The notes: generated from the sequence alone by a model not told the origin. Counted from the first letter of the stretch, positions 35,666-47,040 are shown. The stretch: 64,000 nucleotides of DNA from Pseudomonas azadiae (GCF_019145355.1 NZ_JAHSTY010000001.1:2604001-2668000); one strand, 5' to 3'. Numbers and translations are program-made.

Positions 35666-37669
35666 GTGCCCCGGCTCACCAGCACTTACCAACCTGCCAT
35701 CGACGGCATGCGTGCGATGGCGGTGCTCAGCGTCATCGTGTTCCACCTGGACGCGTTCAGCCTGCTGCCCGGTGGTTTCACCGGCGTAGACATGTTCTTC
35801 GTGATTTCCGGGTATGTGATCAGCCTGTCATTGTGGGAGCGTCGCGATCTGGCCTTCGGCTGCTACCTCGCGGACTTCTACCGGCGTCGCCTGCTGCGCA
35901 TCATGCCGGCGCTGCTGACCGTGCTGTGTGTGAGCTTTGTGCTGTCGGCGATGTTCATGCCGCAGTTCTGGCTCAGCGAGCTGATCAATCGCACGGGCCT
36001 GGCAGCATTCTTTGGCCTGAGCAATATAGTGCTGGCCTGGAACACCGACACCTACTTCTCCCCCAGCGCGGAACTCAATCCTTACCTGCATACCTGGTCT
36101 CTTGGCGTCGAAGAACAGTTCTATGTGCTATTCCCCGCCCTGTTTTTTATGTGGCTGCGCTGCCGACAAAAGTCGGTACTCATGTGGACGGTGCTGCCGT
36201 TGTTGGCCATTGCTTCGCTGATTATCGGCGTCTATCAGGTAAACGCAGCGCCGCTGTCGGCGTTCTATCTGCTGCCTGGGCGCTTCTGGGAGCTGGCCGC
36301 CGGGGCGATCCTGTTTCAAGCCCTCGGCACGCGCAATGCAACGCCCCGGCTCAATCGCCTGGCACCGGCCATGCTCGCAGTCGGCCTCGGCCTGGTACTG
36401 ACCGGCTTTCTGTTCGCCAACCCCAGGCAGTTCCCCTTTCCGTGGGCAATCGTCACCGTGGCAGGCTCGCTGTTGATGATCGCCGGGATTGTATTGCGTG
36501 CCGACAGCGCCCCGGGCCTATTGCAGCGCGCGCTGCAACACCCGCTGGCCACCTACATCGGTCGATTGTCCTACTCGTTGTACCTGTGGCACTGGCCGGT
36601 CATCGTGCTCCTGCGCTGGACCGTCGGGCTCGAGCTGCTGGCGGTGCAACTGCTCTACCCCGTGTTGGTGGGTCTGCTCGCCGCGGCTTCCTACCATTGG
36701 GTAGAAACGCCGATCCGCAGCGGCAAATCGGTTGTGCAGCGCCATGCCTGGCTCACGTTGGTGAGCAGCCTGGGCATTGCCGGCCTGATGTGGCTGGGCG
36801 CGCAGTGGGTGTCGGCCAATTCCTCCGTGCTGTCGCTCAGCCAGACCCGCGACAGCTACACCTGGTATGCCTACAAACATTATCCCCAGGAAGATTTCGA
36901 TACCGTCGACGACCCGCGCCTGAAGGACAGGCAACTGTTCGTCATCGGCGACTCCCATACGGCGGCCTACCGCACCCTGCTCAAATCGATCGAGCTCAAG
37001 CTGGGGATCAAGGTGATTGAATACGAACAAGGCGGTTGCAGCGTCGTCAGCCTTATCGGCCCCGACCCTGCACGCTGCGCAGCGACACGGGAAGCCCAAT
37101 TCAAGCAGATCGAAGCCCGCGCCAAGCCGGGTGACGTGGTTTTCCTTGCCTCGCTGCGCATGCCCGAACTGGCCGGACGCGAGTGGCGCGAAGGCGAGGC
37201 GGCCATGGTCGACCAGGCGCTGGGCGAACTGACGGCCGAGAACATCGAAGCGGCGCGAATCGCCGCCGACACGCTGTTGAGCCGCTTGCAGGCGGCAAGG
37301 CTCAACATTCTTATCGATGCGCCAAAACCTCTGTTCAAGAGCGCGCCCAACCGCTGCTCGGACTGGTTCAACCGCATGAACCCGGTGTGCGCGCCCGGCC
37401 TGACCATGGCGCGTGACCAGCTTGAGCGGCTCCGTGCGCCACAAATGCTGTTGCTGGAGCAGTTGCAGGCGCGCTATCAGGCCTTGCACACCTGGGACCC
37501 GTTGCTGCTGCTGTGCCCTGGTCCGATCTGTTCAGCCTACGATGCAAACGGCAAACCGCTGTTTTTTGATTCCAACCACCTCAGTGGCCATGGTAACCGC
37601 GTACTTGAACCCGACTTTACCGCGGCCTTGCTGAGGATCTGGGGAGCGACGACGCCGGTTACTGAATGA
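35666..37669 (+). CDS. Membrane O-acyltransferase (OafA/YrhL type, acyltransferase-3 plus SGNH domain)
   Basis: 667-residue protein. The N-terminal half has about ten membrane helices of the acyltransferase-3 family, beginning PAIDGMRAMAVLSVIVFHLD and GFTGVDMFFVISGYVIS. The C-terminal periplasmic half is an SGNH hydrolase-like domain with the GDS block FVIGDSHTAAYRTLLK and the catalytic DxxH-type region FFDSNHLSGHGN. Such enzymes O-acetylate lipopolysaccharide or exopolysaccharide. It starts with GTG at 35666; there is no good upstream ATG. As I recall, PAO1 has an O-antigen acetylase gene in this neighbourhood but nearer ubiD. Its 3' end overlaps the FliL-domain gene by 11 nt. Confidence 0.87.
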   Translation: MPRLTSTYQPAIDGMRAMAVLSVIVFHLDAFSLLPGGFTGVDMFFVISGYVISLSLWERRDLAFGCYLADFYRRRLLRIMPALLTVLCVSFVLSAMFMPQFWLSELINRTGLAAFFGLSNIVLAWNTDTYFSPSAELNPYLHTWSLGVEEQFYVLFPALFFMWLRCRQKSVLMWTVLPLLAIASLIIGVYQVNAAPLSAFYLLPGRFWELAAGAILFQALGTRNATPRLNRLAPAMLAVGLGLVLTGFLFANPRQFPFPWAIVTVAGSLLMIAGIVLRADSAPGLLQRALQHPLATYIGRLSYSLYLWHWPVIVLLRWTVGLELLAVQLLYPVLVGLLAAASYHWVETPIRSGKSVVQRHAWLTLVSSLGIAGLMWLGAQWVSANSSVLSLSQTRDSYTWYAYKHYPQEDFDTVDDPRLKDRQLFVIGDSHTAAYRTLLKSIELKLGIKVIEYEQGGCSVVSLIGPDPARCAATREAQFKQIEARAKPGDVVFLASLRMPELAGREWREGEAAMVDQALGELTAENIEAARIAADTLLSRLQAARLNILIDAPKPLFKSAPNRCSDWFNRMNPVCAPGLTMARDQLERLRAPQMLLLEQLQARYQALHTWDPLLLLCPGPICSAYDANGKPLFFDSNHLSGHGNRVLEPDFTAALLRIWGATTPVTE

Positions 37670-38066
37670 TCAGGTTGTTGAACAGCAGATCTTCCACCAC
37701 AGGCTTGCCGGTCTCGTCATTCATGACTTGCTGAGTCTGCTTCAGGGCTTCCTGGCGCAGCTTCTCTTTGCCTTCGACCGTGCTCATTGCGTCGGTGGTC
37801 TGCTGGGTAAACAACGCCACCAATTGGTTACGGATCAACGCGTCGTTGGCCTTGACCGCGGCAGCCGCTTCGGTGCCAGTCACGCGCAGAGCGATGTCGG
37901 CCTTGAACACCTTGAGTTTTGCCGTGCCATCGAGCCCGTAGTTACCCACGAACGGCGGGCTCAGGCTGATATAGCTGACCTTCGGCGCCTCGCCCTCTTT
38001 GGCTTCTTCGGCCTGGGCCGCCATCGGCAAGGTCAGGGCCAGCATCAACAGGATCCACGCTTTCAC
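37659..38066 (-). CDS. FliL-domain periplasmic/membrane protein
   Basis: 135-residue protein with an N-terminal signal (KAWILLMLALTLPMAAQA) and a FliL-like domain: YISLSPPFVGNYGLDGTAKL, KADIALRVTGTEAAAAVKAN, ALIRNQLVALFTQQ and the C-terminal PVVEDLLFNNLIIQ. FliL proteins associate with the flagellar stator, but this short version is cleaved rather than anchored and lies outside any flagellar cluster, so its role is uncertain. Converges on, and overlaps, the acyltransferase gene. Confidence 0.78.
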   Translation of the reverse strand: MKAWILLMLALTLPMAAQAEEAKEGEAPKVSYISLSPPFVGNYGLDGTAKLKVFKADIALRVTGTEAAAAVKANDALIRNQLVALFTQQTTDAMSTVEGKEKLRQEALKQTQQVMNDETGKPVVEDLLFNNLIIQ

Positions 38067-38216
38067 AGTTCATTCCTCACATTCGGTTGCCAGGTAGCAT
38101 AACGCTAGCAAGGCTGAGTACAAGCTTATGGCGACTTATCAGGCCTGGGCATGCTCGTTGACCCACGAGCGCACCCTCCTACACTTATCGGCCACGACGC
38201 CAAAAGGAATAGTCCG

Positions 38217-39194
38217 ATGAAAGCTGTGCTGTGCAAAGCCTTCGGCCCCGCCGAAACCCTGGTGCTGGAAGAGATCGTGAGCCCTACGATCAAGAAGAAC
38301 GAAATCCTGCTGGACGTGCATGCCGCTGGGGTCAACTTCCCGGACACCCTGATCATCGAGGGCAAGTACCAGTTCAAGCCGCCCTTCCCGTTTTCACCGG
38401 GTGGCGAAGCGGCAGGTGTGATCAGTGAAGTCGGGGAGAAGGTCAGCCACCTGAAAGTCGGCGACCGGGTTATGGCGCTGACCGGCTGGGGCAGCTTTGC
38501 CGAGCAGGTGGCGGTGCCGGGCTACAACGTGCTGCCGATCCCGCCGAGCATGGACTTCAATACCGCTGCCGCGTTCAGCATGACCTACGGCACCTCCATG
38601 CACGCGCTGAAACAGCGGGCCAAGCTGCAACCGGGCGAAACCCTGCTAGTACTCGGCGCCTCCGGTGGCGTGGGCCTGGCCGCAGTGGAAATCGGTAAAG
38701 CCATGGGCGCGCGGGTAATTGCCGCCGCCAGCAGTGCCGAAAAGCTCGCCGTGGCCAAGGCCGCCGGCGCGGATGAGCTGATCAATTACAGCGAAGCCAG
38801 CCTGAAAGACGAGATCAAGCGCCTCACCGACGGCAACGGTGCCGATGTGATCTACGACCCGGTAGGCGGCGACCTGTTTGACCAGGCCATCCGCGCCATC
38901 GGCTGGAACGGCCGTCTGCTGGTGGTGGGGTTTGCCAGCGGGCGCATTCCCGAGCTGCCGGTGAACCTGGCACTGCTCAAGGGCGCGGCGGTGGTTGGGG
39001 TGTTCTGGGGATCGTTCGCCCAGCGCCAGCCGCAGGATAATGCGGCGAATTTTCAGCAGCTGTTTGGCTGGTATGCCGACGGCAAGCTCAAGCCGTTGGT
39101 GTCGCAGGTGTATCCCCTGGAGCAGGCGGCCCAGGCGATCAATGATCTGGGACAACGCAAAGCGGTGGGCAAAGTCGTCGTCCAAATCCGCTAA
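38217..39194 (+). CDS. NADPH:quinone oxidoreductase family protein (zinc-independent MDR)
   Basis: 325-residue medium-chain dehydrogenase/reductase. It starts MKAVLCKAFGPAETLVLEEI, with a GroES-like N-terminal domain (GVNFPDTLIIEGKYQFKPPF, PFSPGGEAAGVISEVGEKV). The Rossmann domain has TLLVLGASGGVGLAAVEIGK and NGADVIYDPVGGDLFDQAIR. Zinc-ligand cysteines of alcohol dehydrogenases are missing, so it belongs to the quinone reductase group. Substrate not evident. Divergent from the FliL-domain gene across about 150 nt. Confidence 0.87.
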   Translation: MKAVLCKAFGPAETLVLEEIVSPTIKKNEILLDVHAAGVNFPDTLIIEGKYQFKPPFPFSPGGEAAGVISEVGEKVSHLKVGDRVMALTGWGSFAEQVAVPGYNVLPIPPSMDFNTAAAFSMTYGTSMHALKQRAKLQPGETLLVLGASGGVGLAAVEIGKAMGARVIAAASSAEKLAVAKAAGADELINYSEASLKDEIKRLTDGNGADVIYDPVGGDLFDQAIRAIGWNGRLLVVGFASGRIPELPVNLALLKGAAVVGVFWGSFAQRQPQDNAANFQQLFGWYADGKLKPLVSQVYPLEQAAQAINDLGQRKAVGKVVVQIR

Positions 39195-39214
39195 TTGATG
39201 TGAAATACGGTCAG

Positions 39215-39304
39215 TGTGGGAGCTGGCTTGCCTGCGATAGCGGTCTATCAGCGAAATGTGTGTTGGCTGACCCACCGCTATCGCAGGCAAGCCAGCTCCC
39301 ACAT
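39215..39304. repeat. Inverted pair of REP palindromes
   Basis: GTGTGGGAGCTGGCTTGCCT and the complement face each other around TCTATCAGCGAAATGTGTGTTG, just after the quinone oxidoreductase gene. Confidence 0.9.
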
Positions 39305-39358
39305 TCGATCTTCAGCGATCCCGAGCTTCAATCACGACCACTATTTATCTATCCGCGA

Positions 39359-39378
39359 CATGTTCGTAAAAGAACATG
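39359..39378. promoter_or_regulatory. Candidate GlpR operator 1 upstream of glpT
   Basis: CATGTTCGTAAAAGAACATG has perfect 7-bp arms (CATGTTC/GAACATG) and matches 16 of 20 positions of the E. coli GlpR consensus WATKTTCGWTAWCGAAMATW as I recall it. It is 107 nt before the glpT start. Confidence 0.6.
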
Positions 39379-39420
39379 CAATTGCTCTCATTTCCTGTGT
39401 TTGCAGATAGGAGGCGATGC

Positions 39421-39440
39421 TATTTTCGGTAACGAAACTG
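39421..39440. promoter_or_regulatory. Candidate GlpR operator 2 upstream of glpT
   Basis: TATTTTCGGTAACGAAACTG matches 17 of 20 positions of the same consensus, with core TTTCG-GTAA-CGAAA. It lies 45 nt before glpT, a position suited to promoter occlusion. Confidence 0.65.
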
Positions 39441-39485
39441 TAACATTCGCATCCGCAGTCAAAACAAGAAATCTGGAGCTCTTGA

Positions 39486-40823
39486 ATGTTTGCTTTCTTT
39501 CGTCCTGCCGCCCACCAGGCGCCCCTGCCTGAAGAAAAAATAGACAGCACCTACCGGCGTCTGCGCTGGCAGATCTTCGCCGGCATCTTCTTCGGCTATG
39601 CCGGGTACTACCTGCTGCGCAAGAACTTTTCCCTGGCCATGCCCTACCTCATCGACGAGGGGTACACCCGCGGCGAACTGGGCCTGGCGATGTCGGCCAT
39701 CGCGATTGCCTACGGCTTGTCCAAGTTCCTCATGGGCCTGGTGTCCGACCGCTCCAACCCACGCTACTTCCTGCCCTTCGGCCTGCTGGTGTCCGCCGGG
39801 GTGATGTTCATTTTCGGTTTCGCGCCTTGGGCGACGTCCAGCGTGACCATGATGTTCATTTTGCTGTTCATCAACGGCTGGGCCCAAGGCATGGGCTGGC
39901 CGCCAAGTGGGCGGACCATGGTGCACTGGTGGTCGCAGAAAGAACGCGGCGGCGTGGTGTCGGTGTGGAACGTGGCGCATAACGTTGGCGGCGGCCTGAT
40001 CGGCCCGCTGTTCCTTTTGGGCATGGCTTGGTTCAACGACTGGCATGCAGCGTTCTACGTGCCGGCCACGGTGGCGCTGGCAGTGGCGGCCTTTGCCTTC
40101 ATCACTATGCGCGACACCCCGCAATCGGTCGGCCTGCCGCCCATCGAGAAGTACAAGAACGATTACCCGGAAGGCTACGACGACAGCCACGAAGACGAAT
40201 TCAGCGCCAAGGAAATTTTCGTCAAGTACGTGCTGCGCAACAAAATGCTGTGGTACATCGCTTTCGCCAACGTGTTCGTCTACCTGCTGCGCTACGGCGT
40301 GCTGGACTGGGCACCGACCTACCTGAAAGAAGCCAAGCACTTCACGGTCGACAAGTCGTCCTGGGCTTACTTCTTCTATGAATGGGCGGGTATCCCCGGC
40401 ACGCTGCTGTGCGGCTGGATGTCGGACAAGATCTTTCGTGGCAACCGTGGCCTGACCGGCATTGTGTTCATGGCCCTGGTGACCGTGGCGACGCTGGTGT
40501 ACTGGCTCAACCCGCCGGGCAACCCGATGGTCGACATGATCGCGCTGGTTTCCATCGGCTTCCTGATCTACGGCCCGGTGATGCTGATCGGCCTGCAGGC
40601 ACTGGAATTGGCACCGAAGAAAGCTGCCGGCACTGCCGCGGGCTTCACCGGTCTGTTCGGTTACCTGGGCGGCTCTGTGGCAGCCAGCGCGGCCATGGGC
40701 TACACCGTGGACCATTTCGGCTGGGACGGCGGATTTGTGCTGCTGATTGGTGCGTGCGTACTGGCAATCGCTTTCCTGATCCCAACGCTGTGGCACACCA
40801 ACAGCGTCAGCTCGGCGCGTTAA
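39486..40823 (+). CDS. glpT: Glycerol-3-phosphate transporter
   Basis: 445-residue major facilitator with 12 membrane helices, exchanging external glycerol-3-phosphate for cytosolic phosphate; it is also the usual entry route of fosfomycin. The organophosphate:phosphate antiporter signature is evident: [60 protein letters not shown] and [13 protein letters not shown]. Its ribosome-binding site is weak (GAGCTCTTG). Two GlpR-like operators precede it. The 3' end overlaps the ChaC gene by 17 nt. Confidence 0.95.
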   Translation: MFAFFRPAAHQAPLPEEKIDSTYRRLRWQIFAGIFFGYAGYYLLRKNFSLAMPYLIDEGYTRGELGLAMSAIAIAYGLSKFLMGLVSDRSNPRYFLPFGLLVSAGVMFIFGFAPWATSSVTMMFILLFINGWAQGMGWPPSGRTMVHWWSQKERGGVVSVWNVAHNVGGGLIGPLFLLGMAWFNDWHAAFYVPATVALAVAAFAFITMRDTPQSVGLPPIEKYKNDYPEGYDDSHEDEFSAKEIFVKYVLRNKMLWYIAFANVFVYLLRYGVLDWAPTYLKEAKHFTVDKSSWAYFFYEWAGIPGTLLCGWMSDKIFRGNRGLTGIVFMALVTVATLVYWLNPPGNPMVDMIALVSIGFLIYGPVMLIGLQALELAPKKAAGTAAGFTGLFGYLGGSVAASAAMGYTVDHFGWDGGFVLLIGACVLAIAFLIPTLWHTNSVSSAR

Positions 40824-41472
40824 TCGCTGCGCAATCCTTCGCACAACGCTTGAGCCGCGCCTCCAGGTTTTTATCTGGCATGGCGTGGCTGCGCAGGGCG
40901 TTGACGGTCTGCTCGACATAATCGCGGGTAGTGCCGTAACGCCCACAAGCGCTTTGCAACACATGGTTCAGCACGATATCGGGCAAGTTGCCGGCGTAGC
41001 TGGGCAGGTGTCGCTCCAACACAAACCCCAACGCCTGCACCGTAGTGCCATCTTCCAGACGACAACTGAGCCAGTGCGGTCGGTAGGACGGATACGGCAT
41101 TTCGCGCTGCCACAAAGCGTAGAGCGACGCTTCCAGCTGGTCTTCAGGCAAACGGTAGGCAAACCCGCTGCACGAGCCACCGCGATCCAGGCCGAAGACC
41201 AAACCCGGGATTTCCGGCGTCCCCCGATGCTCGTGGGACCAAAGGTAAAGGCCGCGGTGATAACCATGAACCCGCGCCCGCACCCGCTCGGTCGAGGAGC
41301 ATTCGGGGCGCCAGATCAGTGAACCGTACGCAAATAGCCAGACCGGCCCACCCTTATGCAGAGCCATGGTGGCTTGCATCGAACTCATCAATTGTTCGTG
41401 AGTGAGTTGCGGCCCCAGATCGAGGCGCGGAGGGTAAGCCAATTGCAGAAGATCGGTTTCAATGGCGGTCAT
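40807..41472 (-). CDS. ChaC-type gamma-glutamylcyclotransferase
   Basis: 221-residue protein with the ChaC signature [13 protein letters not shown] near the N-terminus, [19 protein letters not shown] and [17 protein letters not shown]. The family cyclises the gamma-glutamyl group of glutathione to 5-oxoproline plus Cys-Gly. The ATG at 41472 is preferred; a Met 19 codons upstream lacks similarity. Convergent with glpT. Confidence 0.88.
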   Translation of the reverse strand: MTAIETDLLQLAYPPRLDLGPQLTHEQLMSSMQATMALHKGGPVWLFAYGSLIWRPECSSTERVRARVHGYHRGLYLWSHEHRGTPEIPGLVFGLDRGGSCSGFAYRLPEDQLEASLYALWQREMPYPSYRPHWLSCRLEDGTTVQALGFVLERHLPSYAGNLPDIVLNHVLQSACGRYGTTRDYVEQTVNALRSHAMPDKNLEARLKRCAKDCAAINAPS

Positions 41473-41618
41473 GGCGAAAAGCGGTGCGCCTCCTGTGTTA
41501 CCCGTGTAAGCAAACTTTATCGTAGTCAAACCAGCAGCAATAAGCTGGCCATTTCAGATATAGCTTAAGGACATTTGGCTGAATGGCTAAATACCGTAAG
41601 CGAATAAGCCCATGCCCG

Positions 41619-41707
41619 TGTGGGAGCTGGCTTGCCTGCGATAGCGGTGGGTCAGTGCAACATTCGTCGACTAGCCCACCGCTATCGCAGGCAAGCCAGC
41701 TCCCACA
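41619..41707. repeat. Inverted pair of REP palindromes
   Basis: TGTGGGAGCTGGCTTGCCTG and its complement flank GGTGGGTCAGTGCAACATTC, between the ChaC gene and the ferredoxin-type reductase gene. Confidence 0.9.
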
Positions 41708-41725
41708 GTCAGTCAGTGCAAAGCT

Positions 41726-42697
41726 TCAGGGCCTGGGGGCGTAGGCGAACACATCCGCACGCATCTGGTGCGCATCCATACCGGCGTCGACCAGGGCATC
41801 CAGCGTGCCGTAGATCATGGCCGGCGAACCGCTGGCATAGACATGCACCGATTTGAGGTCAGCGATGTCTTCGCACACCGCTTCATGCAACAACCCGCAG
41901 CGCCCTTCCCAGCCGCACACATCGCTGACGATTTTGTGCAGGAACAAGTTGGGCAGTTGCCGCCACTGGTCCCAGTGTTCGATCCGGTAGAAATCGTCCG
42001 GGCGACGCACGCCCCAGTACAGGTGCACCGGGTGCTTGAAGCCGGTGGCGCGGCAATGTTCGATCAGGCTGTGCATCTGCGCCATGCCCGTACCGGCGGC
42101 GATCAGCACCAACGGCCCATCCGGCAGCTCGGCCAGGTGGGTGTCGCCGAACGGCAGCTCGACGCGGGCCATCCGGTTTCGCTGCAGTTGCTCCAGCAAG
42201 GTGCGCGCGCTGTCTTCGCGGGCCAGTACGTGCAGCTCCAACTCGCGCCCGGCGTGAGGTGCCGACGCCAGGGAGAATGCCGATTTCTCGCCGCTTTCGC
42301 GCTCGATCATCAGGTATTGCCCGGCGTGGTACCGCACCGCTTTACCGGCCGGAGCCAGCAGGCGCACGCGCCACACATCACCGCCGACGTCCACACATTC
42401 ACTCAATTGGCACGACAACTTGCGCAACGGCAACTCTCCAGGCGCCAGCACGCCATCCCACAACACAATGCAGTCTTCCAGCGGCTCTGCGATGCAGGTG
42501 TAGAACTCGCCGTGGTCGCGCACTTCACCACCTTGCCGCACCCGCCCCTCCACCAGCAGCGCGGCGCACACGTGGCATACGCCGTTGCGACAGGCCTGGG
42601 GGCATTCGTAGCCCAGGCGGCGCGCGCCTTCGAGGATTCGCTCGCCGGGGACCAGCTCCAGCACGGCGCCGGAAGGTTGCAGGGTTACACGCATCAA
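41726..42697 (-). CDS. Ferredoxin-domain NAD(P)H-flavin reductase (CDP-6-deoxy-glucoseen reductase-like)
   Basis: 323-residue electron-transfer protein. The N-terminal 2Fe-2S plant-ferredoxin domain has the cysteine set [13 protein letters not shown] plus a fourth in FYTCIAEP. It is followed by an FAD-binding domain ([20 protein letters not shown], then SLASAPH) and an NAD-binding domain ([20 protein letters not shown]). Its start overlaps the ubiD stop by 4 nt. It may supply reduced flavin for UbiX/UbiD cofactor formation, by analogy with Fre next to ubiD in E. coli; that is inference. Confidence 0.85.
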   Translation of the reverse strand: MMRVTLQPSGAVLELVPGERILEGARRLGYECPQACRNGVCHVCAALLVEGRVRQGGEVRDHGEFYTCIAEPLEDCIVLWDGVLAPGELPLRKLSCQLSECVDVGGDVWRVRLLAPAGKAVRYHAGQYLMIERESGEKSAFSLASAPHAGRELELHVLAREDSARTLLEQLQRNRMARVELPFGDTHLAELPDGPLVLIAAGTGMAQMHSLIEHCRATGFKHPVHLYWGVRRPDDFYRIEHWDQWRQLPNLFLHKIVSDVCGWEGRCGLLHEAVCEDIADLKSVHVYASGSPAMIYGTLDALVDAGMDAHQMRADVFAYAPRP

Positions 42698-44160
42698 TCT
42701 ATTCCCAGTTCTTTCCAGATCGCATCGACACGGGCGGTGACCGCTTCATCCTTGACGATCACTCGACCCCACTCGCGGGTGGTTTCACCCGGCCATTTGT
42801 GGGTGGCATCCAGGCCCATTTTCGACCCCAGGCCCGACACCGGCGAGGCGAAGTCGAGGTAGTCGATCGGTGTATTGTCGATCATCACCGTGTCGCGCTT
42901 GGGGTCCATGCGGGTGGTGATGGCCCAGATCACGTCGTTCCAGTCGCGGGCATTGATGTCATCGTCGGTGACAATAACGAACTTGGTGTACATGAACTGT
43001 CGCAAAAACGACCACACACCGAGCATTACCCGCTTGGCATGGCCCGGGTACGACTTCTTCATGGTCACGATGGCCATGCGGTACGAGCAGCCTTCCGGCG
43101 GCAGGTAGAAGTCGGTGATTTCAGGAAACTGCTTCTGCAGGATCGGCACGAACACTTCGTTGAGCGCCACGCCCAGGATGGCCGGCTCATCCGGCGGCCG
43201 GCCGGTGTAGGTGCTGTGATAAATCGGCTTGATCCGATGGGTGATGCGCTCGACGGTGAACACCGGGAAGCTGTCGACTTCGTTGTAGTAGCCGGTGTGG
43301 TCGCCGTACGGGCCTTCATCCGCCATTTCGCCGGGATGAATCACACCTTCCAGGATGATTTCGGCGGTGGCCGGCACTTGCAGGTCGTTGCCACGGCACT
43401 TCACCAACTCGGTGCGGTTACCGCGCAGCAGACCCGCGAAGGCGTATTCGGAGAGGCTGTCCGGCACTGGCGTGACAGCGCCGAGGATGGTGGCCGGGTC
43501 GGCGCCCAGGGCCACAGAAACCGGGAACGGTTTGCCGGGGTGTTTTTCGCACCACTCGCGGTAGTCCAGGGCGCCGCCACGGTGGCTCAGCCAGCGCATG
43601 ATCACCTTGTTGCGGCCGATCACTTGCTGACGGTAGATACCGAGGTTCTGGCGGTCCTTGTTCGGGCCCTTGGTGACGGTCAAGCCCCAGGTGATCAGCG
43701 GGCCAACGTCGCCGGGCCAACAGGTCTGCACCGGCAGCATGGCGAGGTCGACATCATCACCTTCGATGACCACTTCCTGGCACGCCGCGTCCTTAACCAC
43801 CTTGGGGGCCATGGCAATAATCTTGCGAAAGATCGGCAGTTTCGACCAGGCATCCTTGAGCCCCTTGGGCGGTTCTGGCTCCTTGAGGAAGGCCAGCAGC
43901 TTGCCGATCTCGCGCAGCTCGCTGACCGACTCGGCGCCCATGCCAAAGGCCACGCGCTCGGGTGTCCCGAACAAGTTGCCGAGCACCGGGATATCAAAGC
44001 CAGTCGGTTTCTCGAACAGCAACGCCGGGCCCTTGCTGCGCAGGGTGCGGTCGCAAATCTCAGTCATTTCCAGCACCGGTGAGATCGGCATCTGGATACG
44101 TTTCAACTCTCCGCGCTGCTCAAGTTGCTGCACGAAATCCCGAAGATCCTTGAATTTCAT
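42694..44160 (-). CDS. ubiD: 3-octaprenyl-4-hydroxybenzoate decarboxylase
   Basis: 488-residue prenylated-FMN-dependent decarboxylase of ubiquinone biosynthesis. The start [20 protein letters not shown] is conserved. The core contains [55 protein letters not shown] and the prFMN-site motif [13 protein letters not shown]. It is encoded with the reductase gene that overlaps its end. Confidence 0.96.
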   Translation of the reverse strand: MKFKDLRDFVQQLEQRGELKRIQMPISPVLEMTEICDRTLRSKGPALLFEKPTGFDIPVLGNLFGTPERVAFGMGAESVSELREIGKLLAFLKEPEPPKGLKDAWSKLPIFRKIIAMAPKVVKDAACQEVVIEGDDVDLAMLPVQTCWPGDVGPLITWGLTVTKGPNKDRQNLGIYRQQVIGRNKVIMRWLSHRGGALDYREWCEKHPGKPFPVSVALGADPATILGAVTPVPDSLSEYAFAGLLRGNRTELVKCRGNDLQVPATAEIILEGVIHPGEMADEGPYGDHTGYYNEVDSFPVFTVERITHRIKPIYHSTYTGRPPDEPAILGVALNEVFVPILQKQFPEITDFYLPPEGCSYRMAIVTMKKSYPGHAKRVMLGVWSFLRQFMYTKFVIVTDDDINARDWNDVIWAITTRMDPKRDTVMIDNTPIDYLDFASPVSGLGSKMGLDATHKWPGETTREWGRVIVKDEAVTARVDAIWKELGID

Positions 44161-44264
44161 TAACCATGCCACCCGTAAAATAGACGTACATCCTACCTGC
44201 TATGACCGCAGCTGGCAGCCTATCGCGGTGCATTTGGGTACAGAGAATGTTTAAAAAACCGACG

Positions 44265-44295
44265 CAAAAAAAATGGCGCCCCTGAGGGCGCCATT
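44265..44295 (-). terminator. Intrinsic terminator after rho
   Basis: On the minus strand AATGGCGCCC TCAG GGGCGCCATT is followed by a long T run, 23 nt past the rho stop codon. Confidence 0.93.
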
Positions 44296-44317
44296 CTTCC
44301 GGACCTGAAACGTCGTA

Positions 44318-45577
<1,260 letters not shown>

Positions 45578-45771
45578 ATAGGAATGACGTAATCATTTAT
45601 GGAGGGGGGAAATTAAGCTTTTGGCTTAATGAGGCCGCGCCGCAGAGAAGGCGACATGATCGCGTACTATCGAAAAGGAATGCGTCGGCGACGGCTTGCA
45701 GGGGGCAGTGGAGAAACCAGTGCGGGGCCGAATGTACCACCTGAGTTTCGGAGCGTCTAGCCCTGTTTAAC

Positions 45772-45803
45772 GAAAAAGCCCCGCGATTTGCGGGGCCTTT
45801 TTC
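45772..45803 (-). terminator. Intrinsic terminator between trxA and rho
   Basis: On the minus strand AAAAAGGCCCCGC AAAT GCGGGGCTTTTT forms a perfect stem bounded by A and T runs, 8 nt past the trxA stop, so rho has its own promoter in the leader. Confidence 0.93.
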
Positions 45804-45810
45804 ACGACGC

Positions 45811-46140
45811 TTAGATGTTGGCGTCGAGGAAAGCTTGCAGCTGGGACTTCGACAGCGCGCCAACTTTGGTGGCTTCGACGTTGCCGTTCTTGAACAGCAT
45901 CAGGGTCGGGATACCACGCACGCCGTGCTTGGCAGGGGTTTCCTGATTGTCGTCGATGTTCAGCTTGGCAATGGTCAGCTTGCCTTCGTAAGTGGTTGCA
46001 ATGTCGTCCAGGACTGGAGCGATCATTTTGCAAGGGCCACACCATTCAGCCCAGTAGTCAACCAGCACCGGGCCCTGAGCCTTGAGTACTTCGGCCTCAA
46101 AGGTCGCGTCGGTGACGTGCTTGATAAGATCGTTGCTCAT
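45811..46140 (-). CDS. trxA: Thioredoxin 1
   Basis: 109-residue thioredoxin, the general cytosolic disulfide reductant. The active site is WCGPC (C34 and C37), followed by the cis-proline in [14 protein letters not shown]. The start at 46140 ([11 protein letters not shown]) is the conserved N-terminus. It is upstream of rho on the same strand, separated by a terminator. Confidence 0.97.
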   Translation of the reverse strand: MSNDLIKHVTDATFEAEVLKAQGPVLVDYWAEWCGPCKMIAPVLDDIATTYEGKLTIAKLNIDDNQETPAKHGVRGIPTLMLFKNGNVEATKVGALSKSQLQAFLDANI

Positions 46141-46261
46141 GGATGTCTCCGGATTGTAAGCAAAAAAAACGTGACCCATCATAGCCGCCCTTCCCCCGTT
46201 CAGGAAGCAGCCGCTGATTGAGTCTTGCTATGGCAGTGCATGAGTTTGGGTATGGCCCGGG

Positions 46262-46957
46262 TCAAGGCGACACGGGAGTCACAAAAGCGATACCCGTACG
46301 CAACGCTGCATTACGTACATGTTCCTGCATGGTTTTCTGCGCCGTCGCACTCGCGCGCCGGGCCAGGGCGCGCAGGATTCTGCGATGCTCCTGCCAGGTC
46401 TCCATGGCCCGTTCCGGCCGGATGAACGGTAGTTTCTGGCTCTCCAGAAACAGCTCGGCACTCGCGCTCAGGATACTGACCATGGCCTGGTTGCCGCTGG
46501 CCAGCAGGATGCGCTGGTGGAATTCAAAGTCCAGCTGCGCCGCTGCTTCGAAGTCGCCGGCCTTGAGCATTTTGCGCATGGCCTCGACGTTATCTTCCAG
46601 GCGGTCCAGTTCATTGATGCTCAGCGTCACCGCCGCCAACCCCGCCGCGAAGCCTTCGAGGGCATAACGCAACTGGAAGATATCCAGCGGCGTGGCCCGC
46701 GCCGCAAACGGCCAGGCAAACCCCGGCGATTCCTCGCCGGCCTGCACGAACACGCCTTTGCCGGGCTGCACACTGACCACGCCCAGCGCACTCAGGGACG
46801 ACAATGCTTCGCGCAACGACGCCCGGCTCACGCCTAACTGCACCGCCAGATCGCGCTGGGACGGCAATGCATCGCCCGGCCCGAAGCCTTGCTCCTTGAT
46901 CAGTTTGCGGATGGCCTGCAAGGCCGCTTCCGGTACGGCTTGGGCTATGGAATTCAT
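46262..46957 (-). CDS. GntR-family regulator, FadR/FCD subgroup
   Basis: 231-residue regulator. The winged helix is at residues about 8-75 (ALQAIRKLIKEQGFGPGDAL then SQRDLAVQLGVSRASLREAL), followed by an FCD ligand domain with FQLRYALEGFAAGLAAVTLS, LDFEFHQRILLASGNQAMVS and HRRILRALARR. Such proteins bind organic acids and repress adjacent genes. It is divergent from a polar amino acid ABC transporter, its likely target. A dyad at 47041-47056 could be its operator. Confidence 0.87.
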   Translation of the reverse strand: MNSIAQAVPEAALQAIRKLIKEQGFGPGDALPSQRDLAVQLGVSRASLREALSSLSALGVVSVQPGKGVFVQAGEESPGFAWPFAARATPLDIFQLRYALEGFAAGLAAVTLSINELDRLEDNVEAMRKMLKAGDFEAAAQLDFEFHQRILLASGNQAMVSILSASAELFLESQKLPFIRPERAMETWQEHRRILRALARRASATAQKTMQEHVRNAALRTGIAFVTPVSP

Positions 46958-47040
46958 AGAAAACTCAGGGTTCCAGTCAGCTGAGCCGCTAGTTGTAAAG
47001 CTATTCACGATCGCCGGCAAGCCACGCCCCAAAGGGGCTC

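Noticed and set aside
42259..44082. 607-codon plus-strand frame opposite ubiD and the reductase
   Set aside because: Shadow of two overlapping well-supported genes; composition is Arg/His/Ala-rich without domains.
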